Assembly: GCA_963749515.1 (NCBI GenBank)
Contig: CAVVMR010000014.1
Span: forward strand, 180,915-244,914
Length of the DNA: 64,000 bases
Source of the DNA: Gaiellasilicea sp963749515
GTDB taxonomy: Bacteria > Actinomycetota > Thermoleophilia > Gaiellales > Gaiellaceae
Direction of reading: 5' to 3'
Shown here in pieces: positions 36,234 to 45,247 of this stretch. Made by a program: the position numbers and the translations under genes. Numbering within the stretch: the first letter of the stretch is position 1; each line of letters opens with the position of its first letter. A model generated the notes under the pieces. That model saw only the letters and a program-made list of their open reading frames with translations. It had not been told where the DNA came from and did no database searches.

Positions 36234-36884
36234 ATGTCCTTCGCTCTTCCCACAGGCGCCGAGGCGCGCTGGACCGGCACACCCGGCCCGCGGGCGGTGA
36301 TCTGCGTCAACGGGGGCACCGCGGCGGAGCTGCCGGGCACGTGGAGCGCATCGATCGAGTGGCTCGTCGATCGCCTGGCGGCCGACGGTGTCCCGCTGCC
36401 GTTTCTCGAGGTGCGCTACCGCATCAAGTCGTGGCGGCGCCTGCCGCTCTGCATCGAGGACGCCCGCGCGGCGATCGAGGTCGCTCGCGCCGCCGGCGCG
36501 GAGGAGGTCGCGTTGCTCGGCTTCTCGATGGGCGGCGCCGTCTCGGTGCACGTCGCGGACGATCCTGCGGTGTCGACGGTGATCGCATTGGCGCCGTGGC
36601 TCTACCCGGAGCTCGACGTCTCGCCGCTCGACGGCCGTCGCTTCGCAGTCCTGCACGGCTCGCTCGACCGTGGCCTGCCCGGTGTCCCGGGCGTCCGGCC
36701 GGAGCTGTCGCTGCGTGGCTACGAGCGTGCGAAGGCGCGTGGAGTGGACGCGTCGCGGCTGGTGATCCCCGGCGCGATCCATCCGATCGCGCTCCGCACG
36801 CCATGGGGGCGAACGGTGCCCATGCCGCGCGCCCGCCGCTGGGCGGATCTCGTCGGCGGCGAGCTCGCGCGCCTGTGCACGTAG
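36234..36884 (+). CDS. Alpha/beta hydrolase (dienelactone-hydrolase-like)
   Basis: 216 residues. Nucleophile elbow LGFSMGGAVS, acidic residue in VLHGSLDRGLPG and His in PGAIHPIALRTP form a plausible triad. VICVNGGTAAELPGTWS is an oxyanion-side loop. The substrate is unknown. It overlaps the start of the acyltransferase gene, so the two are probably coupled. Confidence 0.8.
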   Translation: MSFALPTGAEARWTGTPGPRAVICVNGGTAAELPGTWSASIEWLVDRLAADGVPLPFLEVRYRIKSWRRLPLCIEDARAAIEVARAAGAEEVALLGFSMGGAVSVHVADDPAVSTVIALAPWLYPELDVSPLDGRRFAVLHGSLDRGLPGVPGVRPELSLRGYERAKARGVDASRLVIPGAIHPIALRTPWGRTVPMPRARRWADLVGGELARLCT

Positions 36885-37468
36885 GCCTCTACCGCGGTGT
36901 CCGCGGCGCGGTGCTCGTGCTGGCCCGCCTCCTGTACCGAATTGAGATCGTCGGCCGCGTCCCGCCCGGCGCCTGTGTCGTGGCGGCGAACCACGAGTCC
37001 CTGCTCGACCCGCCCCTGCTCGCGCTCGTCACCCGCCGGCCGCTGCACTTCCTGGCCAAGGTCGAGCTCTGGCGCCATCCGCACGGAGCCTGGCTGATGG
37101 ACGCGCTCGGCGGGATCCCGATCCGGCGCGACCGTCGAGATCTTCTTTCGGTCGGGCGCGCCGAAGAGCTCTTGCGCGAGGGCGAGTGCGTCGCCATCTT
37201 CCCGCAGGGGACGGTGGCCGGCGGCGCCTGGACCCGCGGCGCCGCCAGGCTTGCGCTCACCACCGGTGCGCCGATCGTTCCCGTCCGCATCGTCGGCACC
37301 GCCCGCGCGCTCTCCCGCCGCCGGATTCGCTTCTCGAAGATCCGCATCGTCGTCGGCGAGCCGATCCTCGTCGACCGAGCGCGGCCGACCGTTGCGGCCG
37401 CGCGTGAGCTGACGCGCGAGCTCGAGGCGCGGGTCGACGCGCTCCGCTGGCCGGTCCCTACCCTGTGA
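36875..37468 (+). CDS. 1-acyl-glycerol-3-phosphate acyltransferase (PlsC family)
   Basis: 197 residues from GTG 36875. Acyltransferase motifs: NHESLLD (HX4D), GGIPIRRDRRD, FPQGTVAGG (the usual FPEGT with Gln) and APIVPVRIVGT. One or two hydrophobic segments tie it to the membrane. It likely moves an acyl chain to lysophosphatidate. The longer frame upstream is a shadow of the hydrolase. Confidence 0.85.
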   Translation: MHVGLYRGVRGAVLVLARLLYRIEIVGRVPPGACVVAANHESLLDPPLLALVTRRPLHFLAKVELWRHPHGAWLMDALGGIPIRRDRRDLLSVGRAEELLREGECVAIFPQGTVAGGAWTRGAARLALTTGAPIVPVRIVGTARALSRRRIRFSKIRIVVGEPILVDRARPTVAAARELTRELEARVDALRWPVPTL

Positions 37469-37471
37469 CCG

Positions 37472-39268
37472 ATGCCACGTGGAAGGGGACGCGCGTTCGA
37501 TCTGATGGAGCCGCCTGAGCGGCCCGCTGATCCGGCCGTCCGCCGCGCCTATCTGAAGCGGATCGTCGCACTCTTCAAGCCCTACCGCCGACGGCTCAGC
37601 GGTGTGCTCGCCCTGATCATCTTCTCGTCCGCGCTCGGCGCGATCCCCGCCCTTCTGCTGAGAGAGGTGATCGACGACGCCCTCCCGAACGGGGACACCA
37701 CGCTGCTGGGGTGGCTGGTCGCCGGCATGGTCGGGATTGCGGTCGTGACTGGAGCACTGGGTGTGGTTCAGACGCTGTTGTCGAACCAGGTGGGCCAGCG
37801 CGTGATGCACGACCTGCGGACGGCCGTCTACAAGCATCTGCAGCGGCTGTCGCTCGCCTTCTTCACGCGCACCCGCACGGGTGAGGTGCAGTCGCGTCTC
37901 GCGAACGACATCGGCGGCGTGCAGGAAGTCGTCACCTCGACCGCGACCTCGATCGTCTCGAACGTCACGACCGTGCTCGCCACCCTGGTGGCCATGTTCG
38001 TTCTGGACTGGCGGCTGACCCTGTTCGCGCTCGCCCTGCTGCCGCTCTTCGTCTGGATGACCAAGCGCGTCGGTGATCAGCGACGAAAGGTGGCGAAGGT
38101 CCGGCAGGAGTCGATGGCCGATATCTCGAGCCTCGTCCAGGAGTCGCTTTCGGTCTCCGGCATCCTGCTCGGGAAGACGATGGGCCGGGCCGGCGCGCTT
38201 GCCGAGCGGTTCGAGGGCGAGTCGGGTCGACTGGCCGATCTCGAGGTTCGGAGCCGGATGACGGGGCGCTGGATGATGGCCTCGATCCAGACCTCGTTCG
38301 CCGTGATGCCGGCGCTCGTCTACCTCTTCGCCGGGCACTTCGCCGGTGCGGTCTCCATCGGCACCGTGGTCGCCTTCACCACGTTGCAATCGCGGCTCTT
38401 CTTCCCGGTCGGCTCACTGCTGGGCGTCTCGCTCGAGGTGCAGACCTCGCTGGCGCTGTTCGACCGTGTCTTCGAGTACCTCGACCATCCGATCGACATC
38501 GAGGAGGGGACGAGGACGCTCGACTCGCCGCGGGGCGACGTGGCCTTCGATCACGTCTGGTTCCGCTACGAGGACGCCGCCTGGACGCTCCAGGACGTCG
38601 CCTTCGAGGTGCCGGCGGGAACGAAGACCGCGCTCGTCGGCGAGACCGGCTCCGGGAAGACGACCGCCGGGTACCTCGTCGCGCGCCTCTACGACGTCAC
38701 CGACGGAAGGGTGACGATCGACGGTGCCGACGTGCGGGAGCTGACGTTCGCCTCGCTCGCGAGTGCGATCGGGGTCGTCTCACAGGAGACGTACCTCTTC
38801 CACGCGACGGTGCGCGACAACCTCCGGTTCGCGAGCCCGGAGGCAACCGACGAGGAGGTCGAGGAGGCCGCGCGCGCAGCGCAGATCCACGAGCTGATCG
38901 CGAGGCTTCCCGAGGGCTACGACACGGTCGTCGGGGAGCGCGGCTACCGCTTCTCGGGCGGAGAGCGCCAGCGGATCGCGATCGCCCGGACGATCCTGCG
39001 CAATCCGCCCATTCTCGTCCTCGACGAGGCCACGTCCGCGCTCGACACCCAGACCGAGCGAGCGGTGCAGGAGGCGCTCGAGAGGCTCGCCGAGGGCAGG
39101 ACGACCATCGCGATCGCACACCGCCTGTCCACCGTTCGCGACGCGGATCAGATCGTGGTGCTCGATCACGGCCTCGTCGTCGAGGTCGGCACGCACGAGG
39201 AGCTGATCGCCGCCGGCGGTCGCTACGCCTCGCTCGTCTCCCGCGACACCGAAGAGGTTCTCCGCTGA
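37472..39268 (+). CDS. ABC exporter with fused membrane and ATPase domains
   Basis: 598 residues. Six membrane helices (about residues 35-320) with the type I exporter segment TRTGEVQSRLANDI, then an ATPase domain: GETGSGKTT, Q-loop VSQETYLFH, FSGGERQRIAIART, ILVLDEATSALD, AHRLST. It works as a homodimer or half-transporter; the substrate is unknown. TACCCT (37459-37464) is seven bases before the ATG. The stop forms a CTGA overlap with the next gene. Confidence 0.92.
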   Translation: MPRGRGRAFDLMEPPERPADPAVRRAYLKRIVALFKPYRRRLSGVLALIIFSSALGAIPALLLREVIDDALPNGDTTLLGWLVAGMVGIAVVTGALGVVQTLLSNQVGQRVMHDLRTAVYKHLQRLSLAFFTRTRTGEVQSRLANDIGGVQEVVTSTATSIVSNVTTVLATLVAMFVLDWRLTLFALALLPLFVWMTKRVGDQRRKVAKVRQESMADISSLVQESLSVSGILLGKTMGRAGALAERFEGESGRLADLEVRSRMTGRWMMASIQTSFAVMPALVYLFAGHFAGAVSIGTVVAFTTLQSRLFFPVGSLLGVSLEVQTSLALFDRVFEYLDHPIDIEEGTRTLDSPRGDVAFDHVWFRYEDAAWTLQDVAFEVPAGTKTALVGETGSGKTTAGYLVARLYDVTDGRVTIDGADVRELTFASLASAIGVVSQETYLFHATVRDNLRFASPEATDEEVEEAARAAQIHELIARLPEGYDTVVGERGYRFSGGERQRIAIARTILRNPPILVLDEATSALDTQTERAVQEALERLAEGRTTIAIAHRLSTVRDADQIVVLDHGLVVEVGTHEELIAAGGRYASLVSRDTEEVLR

Positions 39269-39525
39269 GCTGCAGCCATCTCGACACGATCCGTCCGGTG
39301 ACGCCGAGTGCGCCCGGCTGCGAGGAGTGCCTGCAGATCGGCGCGCGCTGGCTCCACCTGCGCCTCTGCCTCGCGTGCGGTCACGTTGGCTGCTGCGACA
39401 GCTCGCCGAACAGGCACGCGTCGAAGCACTCGAGCGCCACGGGTCATCCACTCATCAGGTCGCTCGAGCCGGGTGAGAACTGGGTGTGGTGCTATGTGGA
39501 CGAAGTCGCGCTCGAGCCCGTCTAG
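39265..39525 (+). CDS. UBP-type zinc-finger protein, probable CTG start
   Basis: 86 residues if started at CTG 39265. CSHLDTIRPVTPSAPGCEEC, LCLACGHVGCCDSS, HASKHSSATGHP and WVWCYVDEV match bacterial UBP-type zinc fingers. The first Cys/His pair (CSH) is a zinc ligand set and lies upstream of the first standard start (GTG 39298). No ATG, GTG or TTG precedes it in frame. The CTG overlaps the ABC stop as CTGA, in the same way other genes here use GTGA and ATGA, so CTG initiation by reinitiation is proposed. Confidence 0.75.
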   Translation: MSCSHLDTIRPVTPSAPGCEECLQIGARWLHLRLCLACGHVGCCDSSPNRHASKHSSATGHPLIRSLEPGENWVWCYVDEVALEPV

Positions 39526-40541
39526 GCGGCGAGTGCTTCCAGGAGAAGCTCGGCGGGCAAGGCGTGAACCGTGTTGCCGCCACGCCCGGTCATCGTCTCG
39601 GCGGCGAGCATCGCGTTCAGGATCGACTCCTCGACCGCGTCGATCACGGCCTCGTAGAGCCCGTTGATCCGGCTGTCGTTCAGCATCCGGAGCGGGATCT
39701 CGCCCTCGTCGCTCTCGAGCGTCCGGTTGCCGGTCGCGAAGCAGAACCCGAAGTCGCCGCTCGAGTGCTCGCCCATCCCGCCGGTGCGGGCGATGCCGAA
39801 CCCGGCGCGGCGCGCGAGACGCTCGCACTGCAGCGGGAGGAGCGGTGCATCGGTTGCGATCACGACGATGATCGACCCTGCGCCCTCCGGCTTGCCGGCC
39901 GGCGGCACGACGTCGGGGCCGATCCTCTCGCCGGCGGGAACGCCGTTGACGCGAAGGCGAAGCCGCTGGCCGTGGTTTGCCTGCACGAGGACGCCGACCA
40001 TCCAGCCGTCCGGGGCGACCCGCGACGAGGTTCCGATTCCGCCCTTGAAGCCGTGGCACACCATGCCGGTGCCGCCGCCGACGGAGCCCTCCTCCACCGG
40101 GCCGCCGCTCGCCTGCTCGAACGCGTTCCTCACGTGCTCCGGCTTGACGTGGAAGCCGTTGATGTCGTTCAGGAAGCCGTCCCAGGTCTCGCCCACGACC
40201 GGAAGGCTCCAGTCGTGCTCGCCGGGGTCGGCCGCGGCGACGAGCGCGTCGCGGACGACTCCCACCGAGTGGGTGTTGGTCAGGCCGATCGGCGTTGTCA
40301 GCCGGCCCGAGTCGCGGACCCACTCGAGCCCTGTCAGCTCGCCGTTGCCGTTGATTCGGTGTGCGCCGGCGAAGAGCGGCTCGACCGGCGGCACAACGAC
40401 GGTGACGCCGGTCCGGACGTCCGCGCCCTCGATCAGCGTCGTGTGGCCGACCCGGGTCCCGGGCACGTCGGTGATCGCGTTCGCAGGCCCGGTCGGGAGC
40501 CTGCCGATCTCGATCCCGAGGTCGCGTGCGCGGGGCTGCAC
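39522..40541 (-). CDS. P1-family peptidase (DmpA-like aminopeptidase/amidase)
   Basis: 339 residues. ITDVPGTRVGHTTL at the start, GSVGGGTGMVCHGFKGGIGTSSR around the self-cleavage site, and ATGNRT near the C-terminus are family marks. DmpA-type proenzymes cut themselves before a Ser/Thr nucleophile in the GIGTSSR segment to give two chains. The substrate is unknown. TAGGCT (40553-40548) is six bases before GTG 40541. It converges on the zinc-finger gene with a 4-base overlap. Confidence 0.87.
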   Translation of the reverse strand: MQPRARDLGIEIGRLPTGPANAITDVPGTRVGHTTLIEGADVRTGVTVVVPPVEPLFAGAHRINGNGELTGLEWVRDSGRLTTPIGLTNTHSVGVVRDALVAAADPGEHDWSLPVVGETWDGFLNDINGFHVKPEHVRNAFEQASGGPVEEGSVGGGTGMVCHGFKGGIGTSSRVAPDGWMVGVLVQANHGQRLRLRVNGVPAGERIGPDVVPPAGKPEGAGSIIVVIATDAPLLPLQCERLARRAGFGIARTGGMGEHSSGDFGFCFATGNRTLESDEGEIPLRMLNDSRINGLYEAVIDAVEESILNAMLAAETMTGRGGNTVHALPAELLLEALAA

Positions 40542-40627
40542 AGCGCGAGCCTAGCCGCCGTAGCCGCCGTACCCGCCGCTCGTGTCCGTCTCCCACGGCT
40601 TCCTCGCCCGTTCCGATTCGCCTTACG

Positions 40628-40633
40628 TAGGAT
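40628..40633 (+). promoter_or_regulatory. -10 box of pckA
   Basis: TAGGAT ends ten bases before ATG 40644 and includes the upstream alternative ATG 40632 in its last bases, which argues for the downstream start. Confidence 0.5.
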
Positions 40634-40643
40634 GTCCGGCGCG

Positions 40644-42236
40644 ATGGCGACGAGCACGAAGGAGGGCGGGCGCGTCGGACTGGCGGAGCACGGGATCGAG
40701 CCGTCTCACGCCGTCCATTGGAATCCGACGGCGTCGCTGCTCTACAACCACGCAGTCGAGCGCCGAGAGGGCCGGATCGCCGAGGGCGGTCCGCTCAATG
40801 TGGACACCGGCAAGCACACCGGCCGCTCGCCGAAGGACAAGTTCATCGTCCGCGAGCCGGGGTCGGAGAACAGGATCTGGTGGGGCGACGTCAACGCCGA
40901 GATCTCGGAGGAGCACTTCGACGGGCTGCGGGAGAAGGCCGTCGCGCACCTCGGCCGCAGCGACCTGTACGTCGTCGATGCGTTCGCGGGCGCCGATCCC
41001 CACTATCGGATCGCCGTCCGCGTCGTCACGAACCACCCGTACCACGCGCTTTTCGCCCGGACGATGTTCATCGACCCGACCGAGGACGAGCTGAGCGCGT
41101 TCGAGCCGCAGGCGCTCGTCCTGCACGCGCCGGGCCTCGAGTCCGACCCCGAGACCGACGGCACACGAACGGGCACCTTCGTCGTGCTCCACCCCACCCG
41201 AGAAGAGGTGCTGATCGGCGGCACGTTCTACGCCGGCGAGATCAAGAAGTCGATCTTCACGCTGATGAACGACCGCCTGCCGCTGGAGGACGTCTTCCCG
41301 ATGCACTGCTCGGCGAACGTGGGCGATGCCGGTGACGTCGCGACCTTCTTCGGTCTGTCCGGCACCGGCAAGACGACCCTCTCGGCGGATCCGGAGCGCA
41401 AGCTGATCGGCGACGACGAGCACGGCTGGGGCGACGACGGCGTCTTCAACTTCGAGGGTGGCTGCTACGCGAAGGTGATCCGCCTCTCGCCGGAGGCGGA
41501 GCCCGAGATCTTCAGGACGACCCGGACGTTCGGGACGATCCTGGAGAACGTCGTCATGGACGAGCGCGGCGTCCTCGACCTCGACGACGACTCGAAGACG
41601 GAGAACACCCGCGCCGCCTACAAGCTCGAGCAGATCGCGAACGCGCTGCCGGCGAAGCGGGCCGGGCATCCGTCCTCGGCGATCTTTCTCACCGCCGACG
41701 CGTTCGGGATCCTGCCGCCGCTGGCGCGCCTGACGCGCGACCAGGCGATGTACTGGTTCCTCTCGGGCTTCACCGCCAAGCTCGCCGGGACGGAGATCGG
41801 CGTCAAGGAGCCGCAGCCGACCTTCTCGGCCTGCTTCGGGGCGCCCTTCCTGCCGCAGCCGCCGGTGGTGTACGCCCGCCTGCTGGCGAAGAAGCTCGAC
41901 AAGCACGGCACCCGCGTCTGGCTCGTGAACACCGGCTGGACCGGCGGACAGTACGGCGAGGGGGAACGGATGCCGATCAAGGCGACGCGCGCCTTGCTCC
42001 GCGCCGCGCTCGCCGGCGAGCTGGAGGGAGTCGAGTACCGAACCGACGGTGTCTTCGGCTTCCAGGTGCCCGTGGACGTCCCCGGCGTCGACTCGAAGCT
42101 GCTCGATCCCCGCGCCACGTGGAGCGATCCCGCGGCGTACGACGCCAAGGCCCGCGAGCTCGCGGAGATGTTCCGTGACAACTTCACGAAGTTCGCCGCG
42201 GACGACAACATCGTCGCCGGCGGCCCGACGGTCTGA
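40644..42236 (+). CDS. pckA: Phosphoenolpyruvate carboxykinase (ATP)
   Basis: 530 residues, normal length. NTGKHTGRSPKDKF-like VDTGKHTGRSPKDKFIV, FYAGEIKKSIFTLMN, P-loop GLSGTGKTTLSADP, metal site DDEHGWGDDGVFNFEGGCYAK, and TRAAYKLEQI-like ENTRAAYKLEQIAN. It converts oxaloacetate and ATP to PEP, the first step of gluconeogenesis. ATG 40644 was chosen over 40632 because of the -10 box. Frames further upstream are antisense to the peptidase. Confidence 0.95.
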   Translation: MATSTKEGGRVGLAEHGIEPSHAVHWNPTASLLYNHAVERREGRIAEGGPLNVDTGKHTGRSPKDKFIVREPGSENRIWWGDVNAEISEEHFDGLREKAVAHLGRSDLYVVDAFAGADPHYRIAVRVVTNHPYHALFARTMFIDPTEDELSAFEPQALVLHAPGLESDPETDGTRTGTFVVLHPTREEVLIGGTFYAGEIKKSIFTLMNDRLPLEDVFPMHCSANVGDAGDVATFFGLSGTGKTTLSADPERKLIGDDEHGWGDDGVFNFEGGCYAKVIRLSPEAEPEIFRTTRTFGTILENVVMDERGVLDLDDDSKTENTRAAYKLEQIANALPAKRAGHPSSAIFLTADAFGILPPLARLTRDQAMYWFLSGFTAKLAGTEIGVKEPQPTFSACFGAPFLPQPPVVYARLLAKKLDKHGTRVWLVNTGWTGGQYGEGERMPIKATRALLRAALAGELEGVEYRTDGVFGFQVPVDVPGVDSKLLDPRATWSDPAAYDAKARELAEMFRDNFTKFAADDNIVAGGPTV

Positions 42237-42264
42237 CGTGACGCAGCAGCGAACCCGTTTCGGG

Positions 42265-42270
42265 TAGCGT
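42265..42270 (+). promoter_or_regulatory. -10 box of the sdh operon
   Basis: TAGCGT ends nine bases before GTG 42280; leaderless start predicted. Confidence 0.5.
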
Positions 42271-42279
42271 CATTCGGCG

Positions 42280-43962
42280 GTGGACGCGAAGCACGATGTC
42301 GTTGTGATCGGGGCCGGCTGCGCCGGCATGCGCGCTGCGATCGCGGCCCACGACGCCGGGGCGGATGTCGCCGTCGTCTCCAAGCTGCACCCGACGAGAA
42401 GCCACTCCGGCGCCGCCGAGGGCGGCATCAACGCGGCGCTCGGAAACGCCTCGGAGGACGATCCGGAGACGCACGCGTACGACACCGTGAAGGGCTCCGA
42501 CTACCTCGGCGACCAGGACGCGATCGAGATTCTCTGCAACGAGGCCCCCGACGACGTCTACCAGCTCGAGAACTGGGGCGCGGTGTTCTCCCGCACGGAG
42601 GACGGCCGGATCGCGCAGAGGCCGTTCGGTGCCGCCGGCGCGCCCCGGACCGCGTACGCGGCCGACATCACCGGCCACGTGCTGATCCAGGTGCTCTACG
42701 AGCAGCTCGTCAAGCGCGACATCCGCGTCTACGAGGAGTACTTCGGCTGGAGGCTGATCGTCGACGACGACCGCTGCCAGGGCGTGATCGCGTGGGACCT
42801 GCTCAACGGCGGTCTCAAGGTCCTCGGCGCGAAGACGACGATCCTCGCCACCGGCGGGGCCGGGCGCCTGTACGCGGGCACGACGAACGCCTACTCCTGC
42901 ACCGGCGACGCGATGGCGATGTCGCTCCACGTCGGCGTGCCGCTGAAGGACATGGAGATGATGCAGTTCCACCCGACGACGCTCTCTCCGACGGGGGTGC
43001 TGATCACCGAGGGCTGCCGGGGGGAGGGCGCCTTCCTCTACAACTCGGAGGGAGAGCGCTTCCTCGAGCGCTACGCACCAAACGCGATGGAGCTCGCGTC
43101 CCGGGACGTCATCTCGCGCGCCGAGCAGACCGAGATCGACGAGGGGCGCGGCGTCGACGGCAACGTCCTGCTCGATCTGCGCCACCTCGGCGCCGAGAAG
43201 ATCCTCGAGCGACTGCCGGGGACACGAGAGCTCTCGATGGTCTTCGCCGGCATCGACCCGATCCACGAGCCGATTCCGGTCCGGCCGGGCGCCCACTACC
43301 ACATGGGCGGCGTCGACACCGACGTCTGGGGCGCGACCTCCCTGGAGGGCCTCTATGCAGCCGGTGAGGTGGCCTGCGTCTCCGTGCACGGCGCCAACCG
43401 ACTCGGCGGCAACGCGCTGATGGAGACGATCACGTTCGGGAGGCGCGCCGGCCGCCACGCCGCCGAGTACGCGGCGTCGCACACGACGGTCGCGGCACCG
43501 CCGTCCCAGCTGGCCGACGCCGAGCGGGACCTGAAGCGAATCCTCGACCGCACCGACGGCGAGCGCCCCTGGAGCATCCGCGACGAGCTCGCGACGACGA
43601 TGCACGAGAACTTCGGAGTCTTCCGCCGCGAGGATCAGATGCAGCGCCAGGGCGAGATCGTCGCGGGCCTGCGCGAGCGCTACGAGCGCGTCGTGGTCGA
43701 GGACAAGGGCGAGATCTTCAACAGCGACCTGACGCAGGCGCTCGAGCTCGGGTTCCTGCTCGAACTGGCGACGTGCATGGTCGTGTGCGGGATCGCGCGC
43801 AAGGAGAGCCGGGGCGCGCACGCCCGCCCGCACGACTTCCCGGACCGCGACGACGAGAACTTCCTCAAGCACACGATCGTGACGTGGCAGGACGGCCGCC
43901 CGGAGCTCGATTGGCGGCCCGTGACAATGACCAAATGGCAGCCCAAAGAGAGGACCTATTAG
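42280..43962 (+). CDS. sdhA: Succinate dehydrogenase/fumarate reductase flavoprotein subunit
   Basis: 560 residues. FAD site VVVIGAGCAGMRAAIAA, the flavin-attachment region LHPTRSHSGAAEGGINAAL, TGGAGRLY, MQFHPTTL, AHYHMGGVDTD and the catalytic Arg region VSVHGANRLGGNALME. The C-terminal helical domain is present. With SdhB and the CCG subunit it forms a type E enzyme. The sdhA stop codon lies within the 5' arm of the long inverted repeat that follows. Confidence 0.94.
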   Translation: MDAKHDVVVIGAGCAGMRAAIAAHDAGADVAVVSKLHPTRSHSGAAEGGINAALGNASEDDPETHAYDTVKGSDYLGDQDAIEILCNEAPDDVYQLENWGAVFSRTEDGRIAQRPFGAAGAPRTAYAADITGHVLIQVLYEQLVKRDIRVYEEYFGWRLIVDDDRCQGVIAWDLLNGGLKVLGAKTTILATGGAGRLYAGTTNAYSCTGDAMAMSLHVGVPLKDMEMMQFHPTTLSPTGVLITEGCRGEGAFLYNSEGERFLERYAPNAMELASRDVISRAEQTEIDEGRGVDGNVLLDLRHLGAEKILERLPGTRELSMVFAGIDPIHEPIPVRPGAHYHMGGVDTDVWGATSLEGLYAAGEVACVSVHGANRLGGNALMETITFGRRAGRHAAEYAASHTTVAAPPSQLADAERDLKRILDRTDGERPWSIRDELATTMHENFGVFRREDQMQRQGEIVAGLRERYERVVVEDKGEIFNSDLTQALELGFLLELATCMVVCGIARKESRGAHARPHDFPDRDDENFLKHTIVTWQDGRPELDWRPVTMTKWQPKERTY

Positions 43963-44124
43963 TGCCCCTTCCAGCAACACACGCCCGCTTCTGGCCCGCG
44001 ATCACACGGCGCGAGAGTCCACCCGCGCCCTTGCGCAGGCAACCAGCCTGCGCCGCGGACGCGTGCGGCCTCTCGCTTGGTGCTCGCGCCCCAGAAGCTA
44101 GACAGCGTTACTGGAAGGGGCACT
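43961..44124. promoter_or_regulatory. Nested hairpin spanning the sdhA-sdhB spacer
   Basis: The outer arms AGTGCCCCTTCCAG (43961-43974) and CTGGAAGGGGCACT (44111-44124) are perfect 14-bp complements, extended by AAC/GTT after one mismatch. Inside lie GCTTCTGG/CCAGAAGC (43987-43994 with 44091-44098), GCGAGAG/CTCTCGC (44011-44017 with 44070-44076) and an apical GCGCAGGC/GCCTGCGC with a 5-base loop (44033-44053). The 3' outer arm contains GGAAGGGG, the sdhB ribosome-binding site, so folding would hide it. No target duplication flanks it. Confidence 0.7.
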
Positions 44125-44125
44125 G

Positions 44126-45247
44126 ATGTCCGTCGAGGCGACCGCGCACAAGCCGGAGACGACGATCGACGTCGCGCTCAAGATCTGGCGGTATTCGAGT
44201 GCAACCGGCGAGCGCGAGCTGAAGCTCTACGAGTTCGAGGCGCCCGACTGGGTGACGCTGCTCGACTGTCTCGACATCGTGAAGGACCGCCTGGACGGCT
44301 CGCTCGCCTACCGGAAGAGCTGCCGGATGATGATCTGCGGCTCGTGCGGCATGCGGATGGACGGCGCCGCCGTGCTCGCGTGCAAGACCCGCATGTACGA
44401 CATCGCGCGGAGCGGCCACGTCCCGGTCGTCTCGGCGATGGGGAACCTGCCGATCGTGAAGGACCTCGTCGTGGACATGGAGCCGTTCTGGACGAAGTTC
44501 AAGGCGATGAAGCCGTACCTCCAGCCCGGCTACGACCAGCCGCTGGACGGGCGCGAGCACGTGATCTCCCAGGAGCGGATGAACGTGATCCACAAGGAGT
44601 CGCTCTGCATCAACTGCGGGTGCTGCGTCTCCGAGTGCAACGCGATGGAGTCCGAGCCGGAGTTTCTCGGCCCGCAGGCGCTGGCCAAGGGGATGCGTTT
44701 CGTCGGCGACCCGCGCGACGCGGCCAAGGTCGAGCGGCTCGACGAGTACAGCGGCCAGCACGGGATCTGGGAGTGCACCCGCTGCTACTTCTGCAACGAG
44801 CGCTGCCCCAAGGGCGTCGACCCGCGCGACGCGATCGCGAAGCTCGGCGCCGAGGCCATGAAGGAGGGCATCGACCACGACATGGGGGCCAAGCACGCCA
44901 ACTGGTTCGTCACCTCCGCAAAGACGACCGGCTGGCTGCGTGAGACCGAGCTCGTCCCGAAGACGCAGGGCATCGTCTCCTCGATCAAGGAGATGAAGTT
45001 CGCGATGGGGCTGCTGAAGCACGGCAAGGTGCCGCCGCCGTTCCCGCCGCACGTCGCCGAGGGCGTCAAGGAGTCGCGGGCGCTCTTCGACCTCGTCAAG
45101 CAGCAGGGGCGGGACGGAGCGCTCGGGATCGTCCAGGGCGAGCGTGCCCTGTCCCGCCTCGAGCACGAGCACGGCGACGGCCACGCGAGCCGCGACTCGG
45201 CCGATGTCACGCCCGGAGAAGCGCCGACCCAGGGCGGTGGCGAATGA
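44126..45247 (+). CDS. sdhB: Succinate dehydrogenase iron-sulfur subunit, extended type E form
   Basis: 373 residues, about 130 longer than common SdhB. Cys 66, 71, 74 and 86 bind a 2Fe-2S cluster; CINCGCCVSEC (161-171) and CTRCYFCNERCP (217-228) bind the other two clusters. The third motif has four close Cys (CxxCxxCxxxC), as in type E enzymes. The C-terminal 80 residues are acidic and low in complexity. The ATG follows GGAAGGGG inside the spacer hairpin. The stop overlaps the CCG subunit (ATGA). Confidence 0.93.
   Translation: MSVEATAHKPETTIDVALKIWRYSSATGERELKLYEFEAPDWVTLLDCLDIVKDRLDGSLAYRKSCRMMICGSCGMRMDGAAVLACKTRMYDIARSGHVPVVSAMGNLPIVKDLVVDMEPFWTKFKAMKPYLQPGYDQPLDGREHVISQERMNVIHKESLCINCGCCVSECNAMESEPEFLGPQALAKGMRFVGDPRDAAKVERLDEYSGQHGIWECTRCYFCNERCPKGVDPRDAIAKLGAEAMKEGIDHDMGAKHANWFVTSAKTTGWLRETELVPKTQGIVSSIKEMKFAMGLLKHGKVPPPFPPHVAEGVKESRALFDLVKQQGRDGALGIVQGERALSRLEHEHGDGHASRDSADVTPGEAPTQGGGE

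Noticed and set aside
44008..44028. 12-base and 10-base motifs shared by the sdhA-sdhB spacer and the gap at 46320-46366
   Set aside because: Matches this short are expected by chance in 64 kb of GC-rich DNA, and their order differs.
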